The notes under the pieces are model-generated. The model was given only the letters and a program-made list of their open reading frames with translations. It did no database searches and was not told where the DNA came from. Both the position numbers and the translations under genes were made by a program. Of a stretch of DNA of 64,000 nt, positions 1 to 10,187 are shown piece after piece. The stretch is from contig CAVXKY010000007.1 in the NCBI GenBank assembly GCA_963762425.1, positions 62,001-126,000 on the forward strand. The letters are read 5' to 3'. The first letter of the stretch is position 1, and each line of letters starts with the position of its first letter. The DNA is from REEB95 sp963762425 (lineage in GTDB: Bacteria > Pseudomonadota > Alphaproteobacteria > ATCC43930 > CGMCC-115725).

Positions 1-491
1 TTGGTCCGTTTTTTGATGCGCCGCTTGGTCTTCTTCGCCTTGCTTGTGGATTTCTTTTTCGTGGATGTCTTGGCGGCCCGTTTCGCCGGCGTTAGCGCGC
101 CAGCGAAATAGAGCTTCATCGGCTCGAAATAACTGCGCTGCCAGCCGCCATCGCGATAGCTGGTATGGCCATCGGGCACGTTGCCGTGATGCACCGAGAC
201 GCGTGTGCCGCCGGGCACCGGCTCCAAGACGACTTCAATCTGTGAATCGGAATCGGCGGCGGTAAATTTAGTGGTGCGCCAGGACTGCACGATTCGCCAA
301 TAAGGCTCGAGCTGCAAGTTCCGGCCGGTGATATAGCCGTCCCAGACGGTGAAGGTGCCGCCGGGTTCGGCCGAGCATTGCGCCGCTTTGCCGCCGGTCA
401 TGGCCGTATGGCCCTTGGCATCGAGCCAGGCGTTGTAAATCGCCTGGGGCGAGGCCGGGATGACGTCGGAAACCGTGAATTCGAAACTCAT
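1..491 (-). CDS. AHSA1/SRPBCC-domain protein with basic tail (3' end off window)
   Basis: The gene begins at ATG 491 and reads leftward off the window edge, so about 163 residues are visible and the C-terminus is missing. The first ~130 residues look like an SRPBCC/AHSA1 ligand-binding fold: an opening beta strand, the helix ASPQAIYNAWLD, the turn GGTFTVWDGYITG, a strand around WRTTKFT and a late GGTRVSVHHGNVPDG block. Proteins of this family bind hydrophobic ligands or assist stress responses; nothing here fixes the ligand. From about residue 137 the chain becomes a Lys/Thr/Ala/Arg-rich tail (KKKSTSKAKKTKRR), as in alphaproteobacterial AHSA1 proteins with nucleic-acid-like basic extensions. 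The family call is from sequence pattern only. Confidence 0.75.
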   Translation of the reverse strand, partial: MSFEFTVSDVIPASPQAIYNAWLDAKGHTAMTGGKAAQCSAEPGGTFTVWDGYITGRNLQLEPYWRIVQSWRTTKFTAADSDSQIEVVLEPVPGGTRVSVHHGNVPDGHTSYRDGGWQRSYFEPMKLYFAGALTPAKRAAKTSTKKKSTSKAKKTKRRIKKRT

Positions 492-549
492 GGTGACCCC
501 CAATCAAATGTGGGTGACGCCTATGAATATCAGCCAAATAAGACACAAA

Positions 550-636
550 TGGTGCGGTCGAGAAGACTCGAACTTCCAAGGGGTTTCCCCCACTAGCACC
601 TCAAGCTAGCGCGTCTACCAATTCCGCCACGACCGC
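550..636 (-). tRNA. tRNA-Leu (anticodon GAG)
   Basis: Read on the minus strand the 87 nt fold as a class II tRNA: acceptor GCGGTCG pairs with CGACCGC, discriminator A and an encoded CCA follow. The anticodon loop is CTTGAGG (anticodon GAG, leucine), there is a long variable arm (TGGGGGAAACCCCT region), and the T arm contains GTTCGAGTC. It lies between the AHSA1 gene and lipB. Confidence 0.95.
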
Positions 637-657
637 GATGTAACGGCGATACTATAT

Positions 658-663
658 ATTATA
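658..663 (-). promoter_or_regulatory. Candidate -10 element for tRNA-Leu
   Basis: A perfect TATAAT on the minus strand lies 21 nt upstream of the tRNA 5' end. No good TTGACA-like -35 is seen at the right distance, so only the -10 is called. Confidence 0.4.
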
Positions 664-702
664 GCGATTGCCGCCGATGGCGCGGCTGATTACCAAATCC
701 TC

Positions 703-1419
703 ATGTCCATAGCAAGCAAGACCGGCCCAAAGATGCAAATCGAATGGCAGACCAGCGCAACCCCCGTGGCCTATGACCGGGCGGTGGATGCCATGGAGGC
801 CCGGGTCCGTGCCATCCGCGAAGGTAGCGCGCCAGAGCTGGTCTGGCTGTTGGAGCATCCGCCGCTCTATACCGCTGGAACCAGCGCCAAGGAGGAGGAT
901 TTGGTCGATGCCATCCTGCCGGTTTTCCGCACCGGCCGCGGCGGGCAATGGACCTATCATGGGCCGGGACAGCGCGTGGCCTATGTCATGCTCGACCTCA
1001 AGGCGCGCGGCGGCGATCTGCGCGCCTATGTGACCGGGCTCGAGGAATGGTTGATCCGTACCTTGGTCGTGTTCGGCCTCAAGGGCGAGCGGCGGCCCGG
1101 CCGGGTGGGCATCTGGATCGACCAGGGGGCGGGCCGCGAAAGCAAGATCGCCGCCATCGGCGTGCGCGTGCGTCAAGGCGTGAGCTATCACGGCGTCTCG
1201 ATCAATCTCAATCCCGATCTCAGCCATTATCGCGGCATCGTGCCCTGTGGCGTCAGCCAGCACGGCGTGACTTCGCTCGCGGAGCTCGGGATCAAGATTC
1301 CGATGACCCAACTCGATGCCGCCCTAAGGCAAAATTTCGGAGTTATCTTCTCCACTGCCCGGGATCGGGACGATGGGCTAGGATCGGCGTCAATCAAGAT
1401 TAAGGACCCGGAGGCATGA
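703..1419 (+). CDS. lipB: Octanoyltransferase (lipoyl synthesis)
   Basis: LipB moves the octanoyl chain from acyl carrier protein to lipoyl-domain lysines of 2-oxoacid dehydrogenases, the first step of de novo lipoate attachment. The 238-residue product shows the family signature RGGQWTYHGPGQ (about residues 79-90), the catalytic lysine in SKIAAIGV (K148) and the acyl-accepting cysteine in IVPCGV (C182). A second in-frame ATG at 733 (MQIEWQ) is an equally possible start, because no clear ribosome-binding site precedes either. The stop overlaps the next gene's ATG by 4 bp (ATGA), so lipB, the protease and rarA are probably translationally coupled. Confidence 0.95.
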   Translation: MSIASKTGPKMQIEWQTSATPVAYDRAVDAMEARVRAIREGSAPELVWLLEHPPLYTAGTSAKEEDLVDAILPVFRTGRGGQWTYHGPGQRVAYVMLDLKARGGDLRAYVTGLEEWLIRTLVVFGLKGERRPGRVGIWIDQGAGRESKIAAIGVRVRQGVSYHGVSINLNPDLSHYRGIVPCGVSQHGVTSLAELGIKIPMTQLDAALRQNFGVIFSTARDRDDGLGSASIKIKDPEA

Positions 1420-2855
1420 GATTGTCATCGCGATGGATTCCGGCGGCGCTGGCAGTTTTGCTGCTGGCGGCGGGTCCTGCCGCGGCGCAAAACGCCGCGC
1501 CAGCCGCTGCCCCAGTGGCGGCCCCTGCTCCGCCCGTGACCCGGGAGGCCGTGCACCAATCCTTCGCCCCGATCGTGAAAAAGGCGGCGCCCGCGGTGGT
1601 AAACGTCTATTCGCGCCGGGTGGTGAAGAACCAGTCGCCGCTGCTCAACGATCCGATCTTCCGCCGCCTGTTCGGCCCCGAACTCCAGCGCCTCGGCATT
1701 CCGCGTGAACGCGTGCTCAATTCACTCGGCTCGGGCGTCATCGTCGACCCCAACGGGCTCATCGTCACCAATTACCATGTCATCAAGGATGCGCAGGACG
1801 TGACCGTGGTGCTGTCGGACCGGCGCGAATTCAACGCCAAGATCCTGATGACCGATGAACGTGTCGACCTCGCCGTGCTCAAGATCAACGTGCCGAATGA
1901 GCAGCTACCGGTGCTAGAGCTGGGCGACAGCGATCAGCTGCAAGTGGGCGACATGGTTCTGGCGATCGGCAATCCCTTCGGCGTCGGCCAGACCGTGACC
2001 AGCGGTATCGTCTCCGGTCTGGCGCGTACCGGCATCGGCCTCAGCGATTTCGGCTCCTACATCCAGACCGACGCCGCGATCAATCCCGGCAATTCGGGCG
2101 GCGCGCTGGTCGACATCGACGGCAAGCTGATGGGCATCAACACCGCCATCTTCTCGGAATCGGGCGGCTCGGTCGGCATCGGCTTCGCCATTCCGTCGGT
2201 GCTGGTGCGGCCGATGGTTGACGCCGCGGAGAACGGAAAACACGTGGTGCATCCCTGGCTCGGCATCATGGGCGAGGACGTGACATCCGAAAATGCGGTC
2301 AAGTTTGGCTTGCCGCATCCGACCGGCGTGCTGGTGAAGGACGTGTCGCCCGGCGGGCCGGCCGCCAAGGCCGGCGTCAAGAGCGGCGACGTCATCCTGG
2401 CGGTCGAGGGTCACGATATCGACGATTCCGAAAGCTTGCGCTTCCGCCTCGCGACCTTGGGCGCCGGCATGCCGGTGAAATTGACGCTGTGGCGCGATGG
2501 CAAGTCGCATGACGCCATGGCGATGCTGGTCGTGCCGCCCGACTCTCCCGCGCGCGAAGTGGCCGAGATCGAAGGAACCTCGCCGCTGGCTGGCGCTACC
2601 GTAGGCAACCTCAATCCCGCCTTCAACGAGGAGCTCAATTTCAAGCCCGACCAGACCGGCGTGGTCGTGATCGGGATTAAGCCCGGATCGCCGGCCGAGC
2701 GGCTGGGCGTTCGCGCCAACGACTTGGTGACCGGCGTCAACCACAAGAAGGTCGAGAACGTGACGCAGTTGAGGAACGCGCTGGGCACGGGCGCTCCGCC
2801 CTGGACCATCGCCATCCGCCGCGGCGACAAGACTTTCACGGCCGTGCTGCGATGA
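1416..2855 (+). CDS. Do-like periplasmic serine protease (DegP/DegQ family)
   Basis: A 479-residue HtrA-type protease/chaperone for periplasmic protein quality control. Residues 1-24 form a signal peptide (hydrophobic AALAVLLLAAG, cleavage near AAAQ). The trypsin-like domain carries the triad His121 (NYHVI), Asp151 (DLAVLKI) and Ser227 (GNSGGAL). Two PDZ domains follow, at about 285-370 (GVLVKDVSPGGPAAKAG) and 395-475 (GVVVIGIKPGSPAERLG). Length and domain order match DegQ/DegP. It overlaps lipB and rarA by 4 bp on each side. Which of the paralogous Deg proteins it represents cannot be decided without comparison. Confidence 0.93.
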   Translation: MRLSSRWIPAALAVLLLAAGPAAAQNAAPAAAPVAAPAPPVTREAVHQSFAPIVKKAAPAVVNVYSRRVVKNQSPLLNDPIFRRLFGPELQRLGIPRERVLNSLGSGVIVDPNGLIVTNYHVIKDAQDVTVVLSDRREFNAKILMTDERVDLAVLKINVPNEQLPVLELGDSDQLQVGDMVLAIGNPFGVGQTVTSGIVSGLARTGIGLSDFGSYIQTDAAINPGNSGGALVDIDGKLMGINTAIFSESGGSVGIGFAIPSVLVRPMVDAAENGKHVVHPWLGIMGEDVTSENAVKFGLPHPTGVLVKDVSPGGPAAKAGVKSGDVILAVEGHDIDDSESLRFRLATLGAGMPVKLTLWRDGKSHDAMAMLVVPPDSPAREVAEIEGTSPLAGATVGNLNPAFNEELNFKPDQTGVVVIGIKPGSPAERLGVRANDLVTGVNHKKVENVTQLRNALGTGAPPWTIAIRRGDKTFTAVLR

Positions 2856-4168
2856 TCGGTTTGTTCGAGCAGCAGGCGCCACGCCCGCTCGCCGACCGGC
2901 TGCGGCCCAAGAATTTGGCCGAGGTGGTGGGCCAGGACCACCTGCTCAAGCCCGATGCGCCGCTCGGGCGCATGGTGGCGGCGCGGCGGCTGGCTTCGAT
3001 GATCCTGTGGGGACCGCCGGGTTGCGGCAAGACCACCATCGCGCGGCTTTTGGCCGAGGCGACGGAAATGCAGTTTGAGCCGCTTTCCGCCGTGTTCTCG
3101 GGCGTGGCCGATCTCAGGAAGCTGTTCGACGCCGCCAAGAAGCGCCGCCTCGGCGGCCAAGGCACGCTGCTGTTTGTCGACGAAATTCACCGCTTCAACC
3201 GCGCCCAGCAGGACGGATTCCTGCCCTATGTCGAGGACGGCACCGTGACGCTGATCGGCGCGACGACGGAAAATCCGTCCTTCGAGCTGATCGGAGCGTT
3301 GCTGTCGCGTTGCCAGGTTTTCGTGCTGCACCGTCTGGACGAAGCGGCGCTCGAAACGCTGCTCGCGCGCGCCGAGACGGCTCTGAAGCTCACTCTGCCG
3401 CTCGACGATGGCGCCCGGCAGGCGTTGAAGGCGATGGCCGATGGAGACGGCCGCTTCGTCCTCAACCTCGCCGAGGAGCTGGCGGAATTGCCCAAGGGCA
3501 CCAAGCTCGACACGGCGGGCCTCATGGCGGCGGTACAGAAACGCGCGCCGCTTTATGACAAGGCACAAGAGGGCCATTACAACCTCATCAGCGCACTGCA
3601 TAAATCCGTCCGCGGCTCGGACGTGGACGCGGCGCTTTACTGGCTCGCGCGCATGCTGGCCGGGGGCGAACATCCGATCTATATCGCTCGGCGCCTGGTG
3701 CGCATGGCAATCGAGGATGTCGGCATGGCCGATCCCGCCGCGCTGCCACAGGCGATCGCCGCCTGGGAAACCTATGATCGCCTGGGATCTCCCGAAGGCG
3801 AATTGGCGCTGGCGCAGGCGGTGATCTATCTCGCGACAGCGCCCAAATCCGTGGCCGGCTACATGGCATTCGGCCAAGCGATGCGCGCGGCCAAGGATAG
3901 CGGATCGCTGATGCCGCCGATGCACGCCGTCAACGCGCCGACCAAGCTCATGCGCAAGCTGGGCTATAGCGAGGGCTATGTCTACGATCCGGACACGGAA
4001 GAAGGTTTTTCCGGCCTCGACTATTTTCCCGAGGGCATGGAGCGGATGAATTTCTACCGTCCGATCGAGCGCGGCTTCGAGCGCGAGATCAAGAAACGGC
4101 TGGATTATTGGGAGAAGCTCCGCGGCCAGGCCCGCGCAGCCCCGCCGAAAAACAAAAATAAGCCATAA
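2852..4168 (+). CDS. rarA: Replication-associated recombination AAA+ ATPase RarA (MgsA)
   Basis: RarA is a clamp-loader-like AAA+ ATPase that acts at stalled replication forks. The 438-residue protein starts with the typical MIGLFEQQAPRPLADRLRP stretch, has Walker A GPPGCGKT (residues 54-61), Walker B LLFVDEIHRF (106-115), sensor 1 GATTENPSF, and the C-terminal tetramerisation/MgsA region (GSDVDAALYWLARML, then EDVGMADP and FGQAMRAAKD). Length is normal for the family. Translation probably couples to the upstream protease through the ATGA overlap. Confidence 0.95.
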   Translation: MIGLFEQQAPRPLADRLRPKNLAEVVGQDHLLKPDAPLGRMVAARRLASMILWGPPGCGKTTIARLLAEATEMQFEPLSAVFSGVADLRKLFDAAKKRRLGGQGTLLFVDEIHRFNRAQQDGFLPYVEDGTVTLIGATTENPSFELIGALLSRCQVFVLHRLDEAALETLLARAETALKLTLPLDDGARQALKAMADGDGRFVLNLAEELAELPKGTKLDTAGLMAAVQKRAPLYDKAQEGHYNLISALHKSVRGSDVDAALYWLARMLAGGEHPIYIARRLVRMAIEDVGMADPAALPQAIAAWETYDRLGSPEGELALAQAVIYLATAPKSVAGYMAFGQAMRAAKDSGSLMPPMHAVNAPTKLMRKLGYSEGYVYDPDTEEGFSGLDYFPEGMERMNFYRPIERGFEREIKKRLDYWEKLRGQARAAPPKNKNKP

Positions 4169-4273
4169 TTCTTAAGTTCTAATCGTATGTATCCGCCGCT
4201 GATAGGCGGGCACGGTGTCCATTCGGGCGCCCTATAAACCGGTTACCTGCCCATCCCCCTGGAGTGACCCCCC

Positions 4274-4588
4274 ATGAACAAGTCTTTTCTCGCGACCTGC
4301 CGAATCGGCGCCGCCGCCCTGGCGCTGGTCACCGGCATCTCATTGGCTCAAGCTGCACAAGTCTACGTCAATATCGCGCCGCCCGCGCCTCAGGTCGAGG
4401 TCGTGCCGCCGCCGCCGCCCGGCCAGCCGATGGAATGGCGCCCCGGCTTTTGGCGCTGGAACGGCAACCAATATGTCTGGGTGCGTGGCCGTTATGTGCA
4501 CCCGCCCCGCATGGGCGCGCATTGGGTGCCTGGCCATTGGGCGCAAGGTCCACGCGGATGGGTCTGGGTGCGCGGCCATTGGGGCTGA
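4274..4588 (+). CDS. Small secreted YXWGXW-repeat-type protein
   Basis: A 104-residue product with a signal peptide (MNKSFLATCRIG then AAALALVTGISLAQA) and a Pro-rich linker (PPPPPG). It ends in Trp/His/Gly-rich repeats: WRPGFWRWNGNQYVWVRGRY, then HWVPGHWAQGPRGWVWVRGH. This resembles the YXWGXW repeat family of periplasmic proteins, whose function is not established. It is a single gene with its own upstream space (4169-4273), pointing away from rarA and toward the pseudouridine synthase gene. Confidence 0.75.
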   Translation: MNKSFLATCRIGAAALALVTGISLAQAAQVYVNIAPPAPQVEVVPPPPPGQPMEWRPGFWRWNGNQYVWVRGRYVHPPRMGAHWVPGHWAQGPRGWVWVRGHWG

Positions 4589-4670
4589 GCGCCTAAGCCA
4601 GGGCTGCCCCGGAACCCCGGGGCCGAGTCTCATGGTGGTTTCCCGCCCCTGCCGCGGTTAAATTCGCTGC

Positions 4671-5660
4671 ATGGGACAGGTTCAATCCATCGCGATCTCG
4701 GCCGATGATTCCGAGATCCGTCTCGACCGCTGGTTCAAGCGGCATTTCCCCGGGCTCGGCCATGGCAAGCTGGAGAAGCTGCTGCGCACCGGCCAGATCC
4801 GGCTCGACGGCAAGCGCGCGAAAGCCCGCGACCATGTGACCACGGGACAAATCGTGCGCGTGCCGCCCTTGGGCAATCTCGATCCGGCATCCGCGCCGCC
4901 GCGCCATCCGACACCGCCCAGCGCGCGCGAGGCACGGCTGATCCAAGCTACCGTGCTGCACCGCGACGACGACGTGATCGTGATCGACAAGCCGCAAGGC
5001 CTGGCGGTGCAGGGCGGCACCAACACCGCGCGCCATCTCGACGGCATGTTGGACGCGCTGACATTCGGCGCCGCGGAACGCCCGCGCCTGGTCCACCGGC
5101 TCGACAAGGACACCAGCGGCGTGCTGGTGCTGGCGCGCAACGTCCGCGCGGCGGCAAAACTCGCCCAGGCTTTCCGCGAGAAATCGACACGCAAGATTTA
5201 TTGGGCCGCGGTGGTCGGAACGCCGGAAAAGCGCCAAGGCCGCATCGACCAGAAACTCGCCAAGCTGCCGGGCAAACTGGGCGAACGCGTCGTGCCCGAC
5301 GAGGAGGGCAAGCGCGCCGTCACATATTACAGGACCGTCGCCCATGCTGGTGACAGGGTCGCCTGGCTCGCGCTCGAGCCCGTGACCGGCCGCACCCATC
5401 AGCTGCGCGCGCATTGCGCGGCGTTGGGCACGCCAATCCTCGGCGATGGCAAATATGGCGGCGCGAGCGCCCAGGTGAAAGGCGTGCCGGGGACGCGGCT
5501 GTTGCATCTCCATGCCAGGGCCCTTTCGATTCCGCATCCGCAGGGCGGCACGCTCATCGTCATGGCGCCGTTGCCGCCGCACATGAAGGAGACCTGGGCT
5601 TTCTTCGGCTTCGAGGAAAGCCAGGAGCGCGACCCCTTCGCCGGTCTCGCCCCGCAATAG
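4671..5660 (+). CDS. RluC/RluD-family 23S rRNA pseudouridine synthase
   Basis: A 329-residue enzyme that isomerises uridine to pseudouridine in large-subunit rRNA. An N-terminal S4 RNA-binding domain (about residues 14-70, IRLDRWFKRHFPG and KLLRTGQIRLDGKR) is followed by the catalytic domain with HRLDKDTSGVLVLA, whose Asp is the invariant nucleophile. GRTHQLRAH and ILGDGKYGG are the other family motifs. RluC-type length and an S4 domain are seen; the exact target uridines are not deducible. The stop at 5660 directly abuts the ATG of the ATP12 gene. Confidence 0.9.
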   Translation: MGQVQSIAISADDSEIRLDRWFKRHFPGLGHGKLEKLLRTGQIRLDGKRAKARDHVTTGQIVRVPPLGNLDPASAPPRHPTPPSAREARLIQATVLHRDDDVIVIDKPQGLAVQGGTNTARHLDGMLDALTFGAAERPRLVHRLDKDTSGVLVLARNVRAAAKLAQAFREKSTRKIYWAAVVGTPEKRQGRIDQKLAKLPGKLGERVVPDEEGKRAVTYYRTVAHAGDRVAWLALEPVTGRTHQLRAHCAALGTPILGDGKYGGASAQVKGVPGTRLLHLHARALSIPHPQGGTLIVMAPLPPHMKETWAFFGFEESQERDPFAGLAPQ

Positions 5661-6356
5661 ATGAAGCGCTTCTACAAACAGGCCACGGTCGCGCCGGTGG
5701 AGGACGGCTATGCCGTGCTGCTCGACGGCAAGCCGATCCGCACCCCGGCCAAGGCCGGGCTGGCGGTCAAAAGCCGAAAGCTCGCGGAAGCGATGGCGGA
5801 GGAGTGGCAAACGCAAGGCGAGGAGATCAAGCCGGACGATCTTCACCTCACCCGCCTCGCCGGCACGGTCATCGACCTGATCGAGCCGCGCCGCGCGCAG
5901 ATCATCGCCGAAATCGCCAAATACGCCGCCACCGACCTGCTCTGTTACCGCGCGGATAATCCACCCGAATTGGCGGCGCGCCAGCATGCGGCCTGGCAAG
6001 GACATCTCGATTGGGCAGGATCGCGTTACGCGTCCTTGGCCGTGACCCAAGGCATTGCGCCGCTGGAACAGGCGCCGGAAGCGCTCCAAGCCTATGCGGC
6101 AGCGGTCGCCACCTATGACTCGATGATCCTGGCGGCGCTTTATATCGCCACCTCGGCCTTGGGCTCGCTGGTGCTGGCGCTGGCCTTGATCGAGGGACGC
6201 GTCGACGCCGAACAGGCCTTTTCCGCTTCCCAGCTCGACGAGAGCTTCCAGATCGAGCGTTGGGGCGAGGATAATGAGGCCGCCAGACGCCGCGCGGGCC
6301 TCAAGGACGACATCGCGCTGTCCTCGCGTTTTGCCTATCTCCATCGCGCCGGATAG
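5661..6356 (+). CDS. ATP12-family F1-ATPase assembly chaperone
   Basis: A 231-residue homologue of mitochondrial Atp12, which protects the F1 alpha subunit during ATP synthase assembly; in bacteria it is essentially an alphaproteobacterial family. Recognisable blocks are MKRFYKQATVAP, VLLDGKPIRTPAKAGL, AMAEEWQTQGEEIKPDDLHLTRLA, DLLCYRADNPPEL and the C-terminal GRVDAEQAFSASQLDESFQ. It starts one base after the preceding stop, so it is cotranscribed with the pseudouridine synthase gene, a common alphaproteobacterial pairing. Confidence 0.9.
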   Translation: MKRFYKQATVAPVEDGYAVLLDGKPIRTPAKAGLAVKSRKLAEAMAEEWQTQGEEIKPDDLHLTRLAGTVIDLIEPRRAQIIAEIAKYAATDLLCYRADNPPELAARQHAAWQGHLDWAGSRYASLAVTQGIAPLEQAPEALQAYAAAVATYDSMILAALYIATSALGSLVLALALIEGRVDAEQAFSASQLDESFQIERWGEDNEAARRRAGLKDDIALSSRFAYLHRAG

Positions 6357-6415
6357 GCTGGGCTGGCGCGGATTTGCGGTTGGTGGGATAGTTCGCCGGC
6401 CTAAGGGGAGGCGTC

Positions 6416-7948
<1,533 letters not shown>

Positions 7949-7956
7949 TCTAGCCC

Positions 7957-9912
7957 TTGTTCAGCAAAATCCTCATTGCCAATCGGGGCGAGATCGCCTG
8001 CCGCGTGATGCGCACGGCGCGGCTTCTCGGCATCAAGACGGTCGCGGTTTATAGCGAAGCCGACGACGAGGCGCTGCATGTGCGCGAAGCCGATGAAGCG
8101 GTGCTGATCGGCCCGGCGCCCTCGTCCCAAAGCTATCTCGACATCGGCAAGATCATTGCCGCCTGCCGCCAGACGGGCGCCGAGGCGGTGCATCCAGGCT
8201 ATGGATTCCTGTCGGAGAACGAGGATTTACCCATCGCCTTGGAGCGGGCCGGCATCGTCTTCATCGGTCCGCCCGCAAAGGCCATCGCTTCCATGGGCGA
8301 CAAGATCGAGGCCAAAAAGCTCGCAACCGCTGCCGGGGTGGCGTCCGTGCCGGGCCATGATGGCGCGGTGGAAAGCGCCGAGGATGCCGTCAAGATCGCG
8401 CGGCAGATCAAATATCCGGTCATGCTCAAGGCGGCCGCGGGCGGCGGCGGCAAGGGCATGCGCGTGGCCGCCAACGACACCCAGCTCAAAGAGGGTTTCC
8501 GGCTCGCCTCGGGCGAGGCCAAATCCGCTTTCGGCGATGCGCGGCTGTTCCTGGAAAAATACATCGAGGAGCCGCGTCATATCGAAATCCAGGTTCTGGC
8601 CGATGCGTTCGGCAACACCGTTTATCTGTTCGAACGCGAATGCTCGATCCAGCGCCGCCATCAGAAGGTAATCGAGGAGGCGCCTAGCCCCTTGCTCGAT
8701 GCCAAGACCAGGGCCGCCATGGGCGATGCTGCGGTGAAGCTCGCCAAGGCGGTGGGCTACCGCTCGGCCGGCACGGTCGAGTTCATCGTCGATGCCAGGA
8801 AGAATTTCTATTTCCTCGAGATGAACACGCGGCTCCAAGTGGAGCATCCGGTGACCGAGATGGTGACCGGGTTCGATCTGGTCGAACTGATGATCCGCGT
8901 GGCGGCGGGCGAGCGTCTCCCCTTCGCCCAAGACGACATCAAGCTCAAGGGCGCGGCAATCGAGGCGCGGCTTTACGCCGAGGACCCAAAGCGCGATTTC
9001 CTGCCTTCTCCGGGGCGGCTCAAGCGCTATGCCGAGCCCGTAGGCGAAGGCATCCGCGTCGATAGCGGCGTCTATGAAGGCGCCGAGATCTCGGTCCATT
9101 ACGATCCGATGATCGCCAAGCTGGCGGCATTCGGGGAGAATCGGGAATTGGCCATGACACGGCTTAGCGCCGCGCTCGACGGCTTTGTCATCGGTGGCGT
9201 CTCGAACAATCTCGATTTCCTGGCCGCGATTTTGCGCCGTGAGGCTTTCCACAAGGGAAAACTTTCGACCGCATTCATTGCCCAGGAATTTCCCGGCGGA
9301 TTTGCGGGCGTCGATCCTTCGCCGCGCGAGATCGAGGAAGCAGTGGTGGCATCCGCCGCGATGCACCGCATGGCCCTCGAGAATTTCGCGCGCGGCGCCA
9401 TTCCCGCCGCCTGGGTGGTCATGCTGGATGGCAAGTCCCATGCGGTCGAGATCACGCGCAAGGGACCATGCTTGACCGTAAAACATGGCAAAAAGCGCCA
9501 TGAGGCGATTGCGTCCTGGCGGCCGGGCGCAGATCTCTTCCAGGCCGAGATCGATGGATCGCCCGTGCGTTTCCGCGTCGAGCGCAGGGGTCTGGGATTC
9601 CGGCTTGCGCGCGGCGGCGTGAATTACACGGCGCAAATCCTGCTGCCGCGCGCGGCCGAGCTGCTGGGCCGGATGCGGCCCAAGCCGGCGGCCGATCTGT
9701 CGCGCCACCTGCTGTCGCCCATGCCCGGGCTGCTGGTATCGCTGGCGGTGCGCGAAGGCCAAGCGGTGAAAGCCGGCGAAGAGCTTGCCGTGGTCGAGGC
9801 GATGAAGATGGAGAACGTGCTCCGGGCCGAACGCGACGGCAAGGTGACAAAGCTGCGCGCCAAGCCGGGCGACAGCCTGGCGGCCGACCAGGTGATCCTG
9901 GAATTCGCATGA
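7957..9912 (+). CDS. pccA: Propionyl-CoA carboxylase alpha subunit (biotin carboxylase + BCCP)
   Basis: A 651-residue fusion of biotin carboxylase and biotin carrier. The carboxylase opens KILIANRGEIACRVMRTA, has the ATP-grasp glycine loop GGGGKGMR and the EMNTRLQVEHPVTE active-site block. A linking BT domain follows, and the carrier domain has EAMKMEN with the biotinylated lysine at about K617. The start codon is TTG at 7957; no ATG lies nearby in frame and the protein begins right at the family start. The last 4 bp overlap acyP (ATGA), suggesting one transcript of pccB, pccA, acyP and the MFS gene. Confidence 0.94.
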   Translation: MFSKILIANRGEIACRVMRTARLLGIKTVAVYSEADDEALHVREADEAVLIGPAPSSQSYLDIGKIIAACRQTGAEAVHPGYGFLSENEDLPIALERAGIVFIGPPAKAIASMGDKIEAKKLATAAGVASVPGHDGAVESAEDAVKIARQIKYPVMLKAAAGGGGKGMRVAANDTQLKEGFRLASGEAKSAFGDARLFLEKYIEEPRHIEIQVLADAFGNTVYLFERECSIQRRHQKVIEEAPSPLLDAKTRAAMGDAAVKLAKAVGYRSAGTVEFIVDARKNFYFLEMNTRLQVEHPVTEMVTGFDLVELMIRVAAGERLPFAQDDIKLKGAAIEARLYAEDPKRDFLPSPGRLKRYAEPVGEGIRVDSGVYEGAEISVHYDPMIAKLAAFGENRELAMTRLSAALDGFVIGGVSNNLDFLAAILRREAFHKGKLSTAFIAQEFPGGFAGVDPSPREIEEAVVASAAMHRMALENFARGAIPAAWVVMLDGKSHAVEITRKGPCLTVKHGKKRHEAIASWRPGADLFQAEIDGSPVRFRVERRGLGFRLARGGVNYTAQILLPRAAELLGRMRPKPAADLSRHLLSPMPGLLVSLAVREGQAVKAGEELAVVEAMKMENVLRAERDGKVTKLRAKPGDSLAADQVILEFA

Positions 9913-10187
9913 CCGAAGCGGTGCGGTTTACGGTCATGGGTCGGGTGCAGGGCGTGGGTTATCGCGCCTGGGCGGTGCGCGAAGCGCGCAAGCGGGGTTT
10001 GCGCGGCTGGGTGCGCAACCGCCTCGATGGCAGCGTCGACGTGCTGGTCATCGGCGAAGAGCCAAAAATAGCCGATATGGCCGCAGTTTGCCGCAAGGGC
10101 CCGATGTTGGCGGAAGTCGAGGATATCGCAATCAGTCCGGCGCTCGACGATGGCTCATTGGATTTCACCGAGAGGCCGACAGGATGA
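9909..10187 (+). CDS. acyP: Acylphosphatase
   Basis: A 92-residue enzyme hydrolysing carboxyl-phosphate bonds of acyl phosphates. The signature GRVQGVGYRAW holds the phosphate-binding Arg19, and GWVRNRLDGSVDV holds catalytic Asn37. Length matches the family. It is overlapped by 4 bp on both sides, by pccA before and the MFS gene after, so its translation is likely coupled to both. Confidence 0.93.
   Translation: MTEAVRFTVMGRVQGVGYRAWAVREARKRGLRGWVRNRLDGSVDVLVIGEEPKIADMAAVCRKGPMLAEVEDIAISPALDDGSLDFTERPTG

Noticed and set aside
268..579. 103-codon minus-strand ORF near the left edge
   Set aside because: It overlaps the AHSA1/SRPBCC frame (1-491) in another phase; only the latter has a recognisable domain and a sensible start.
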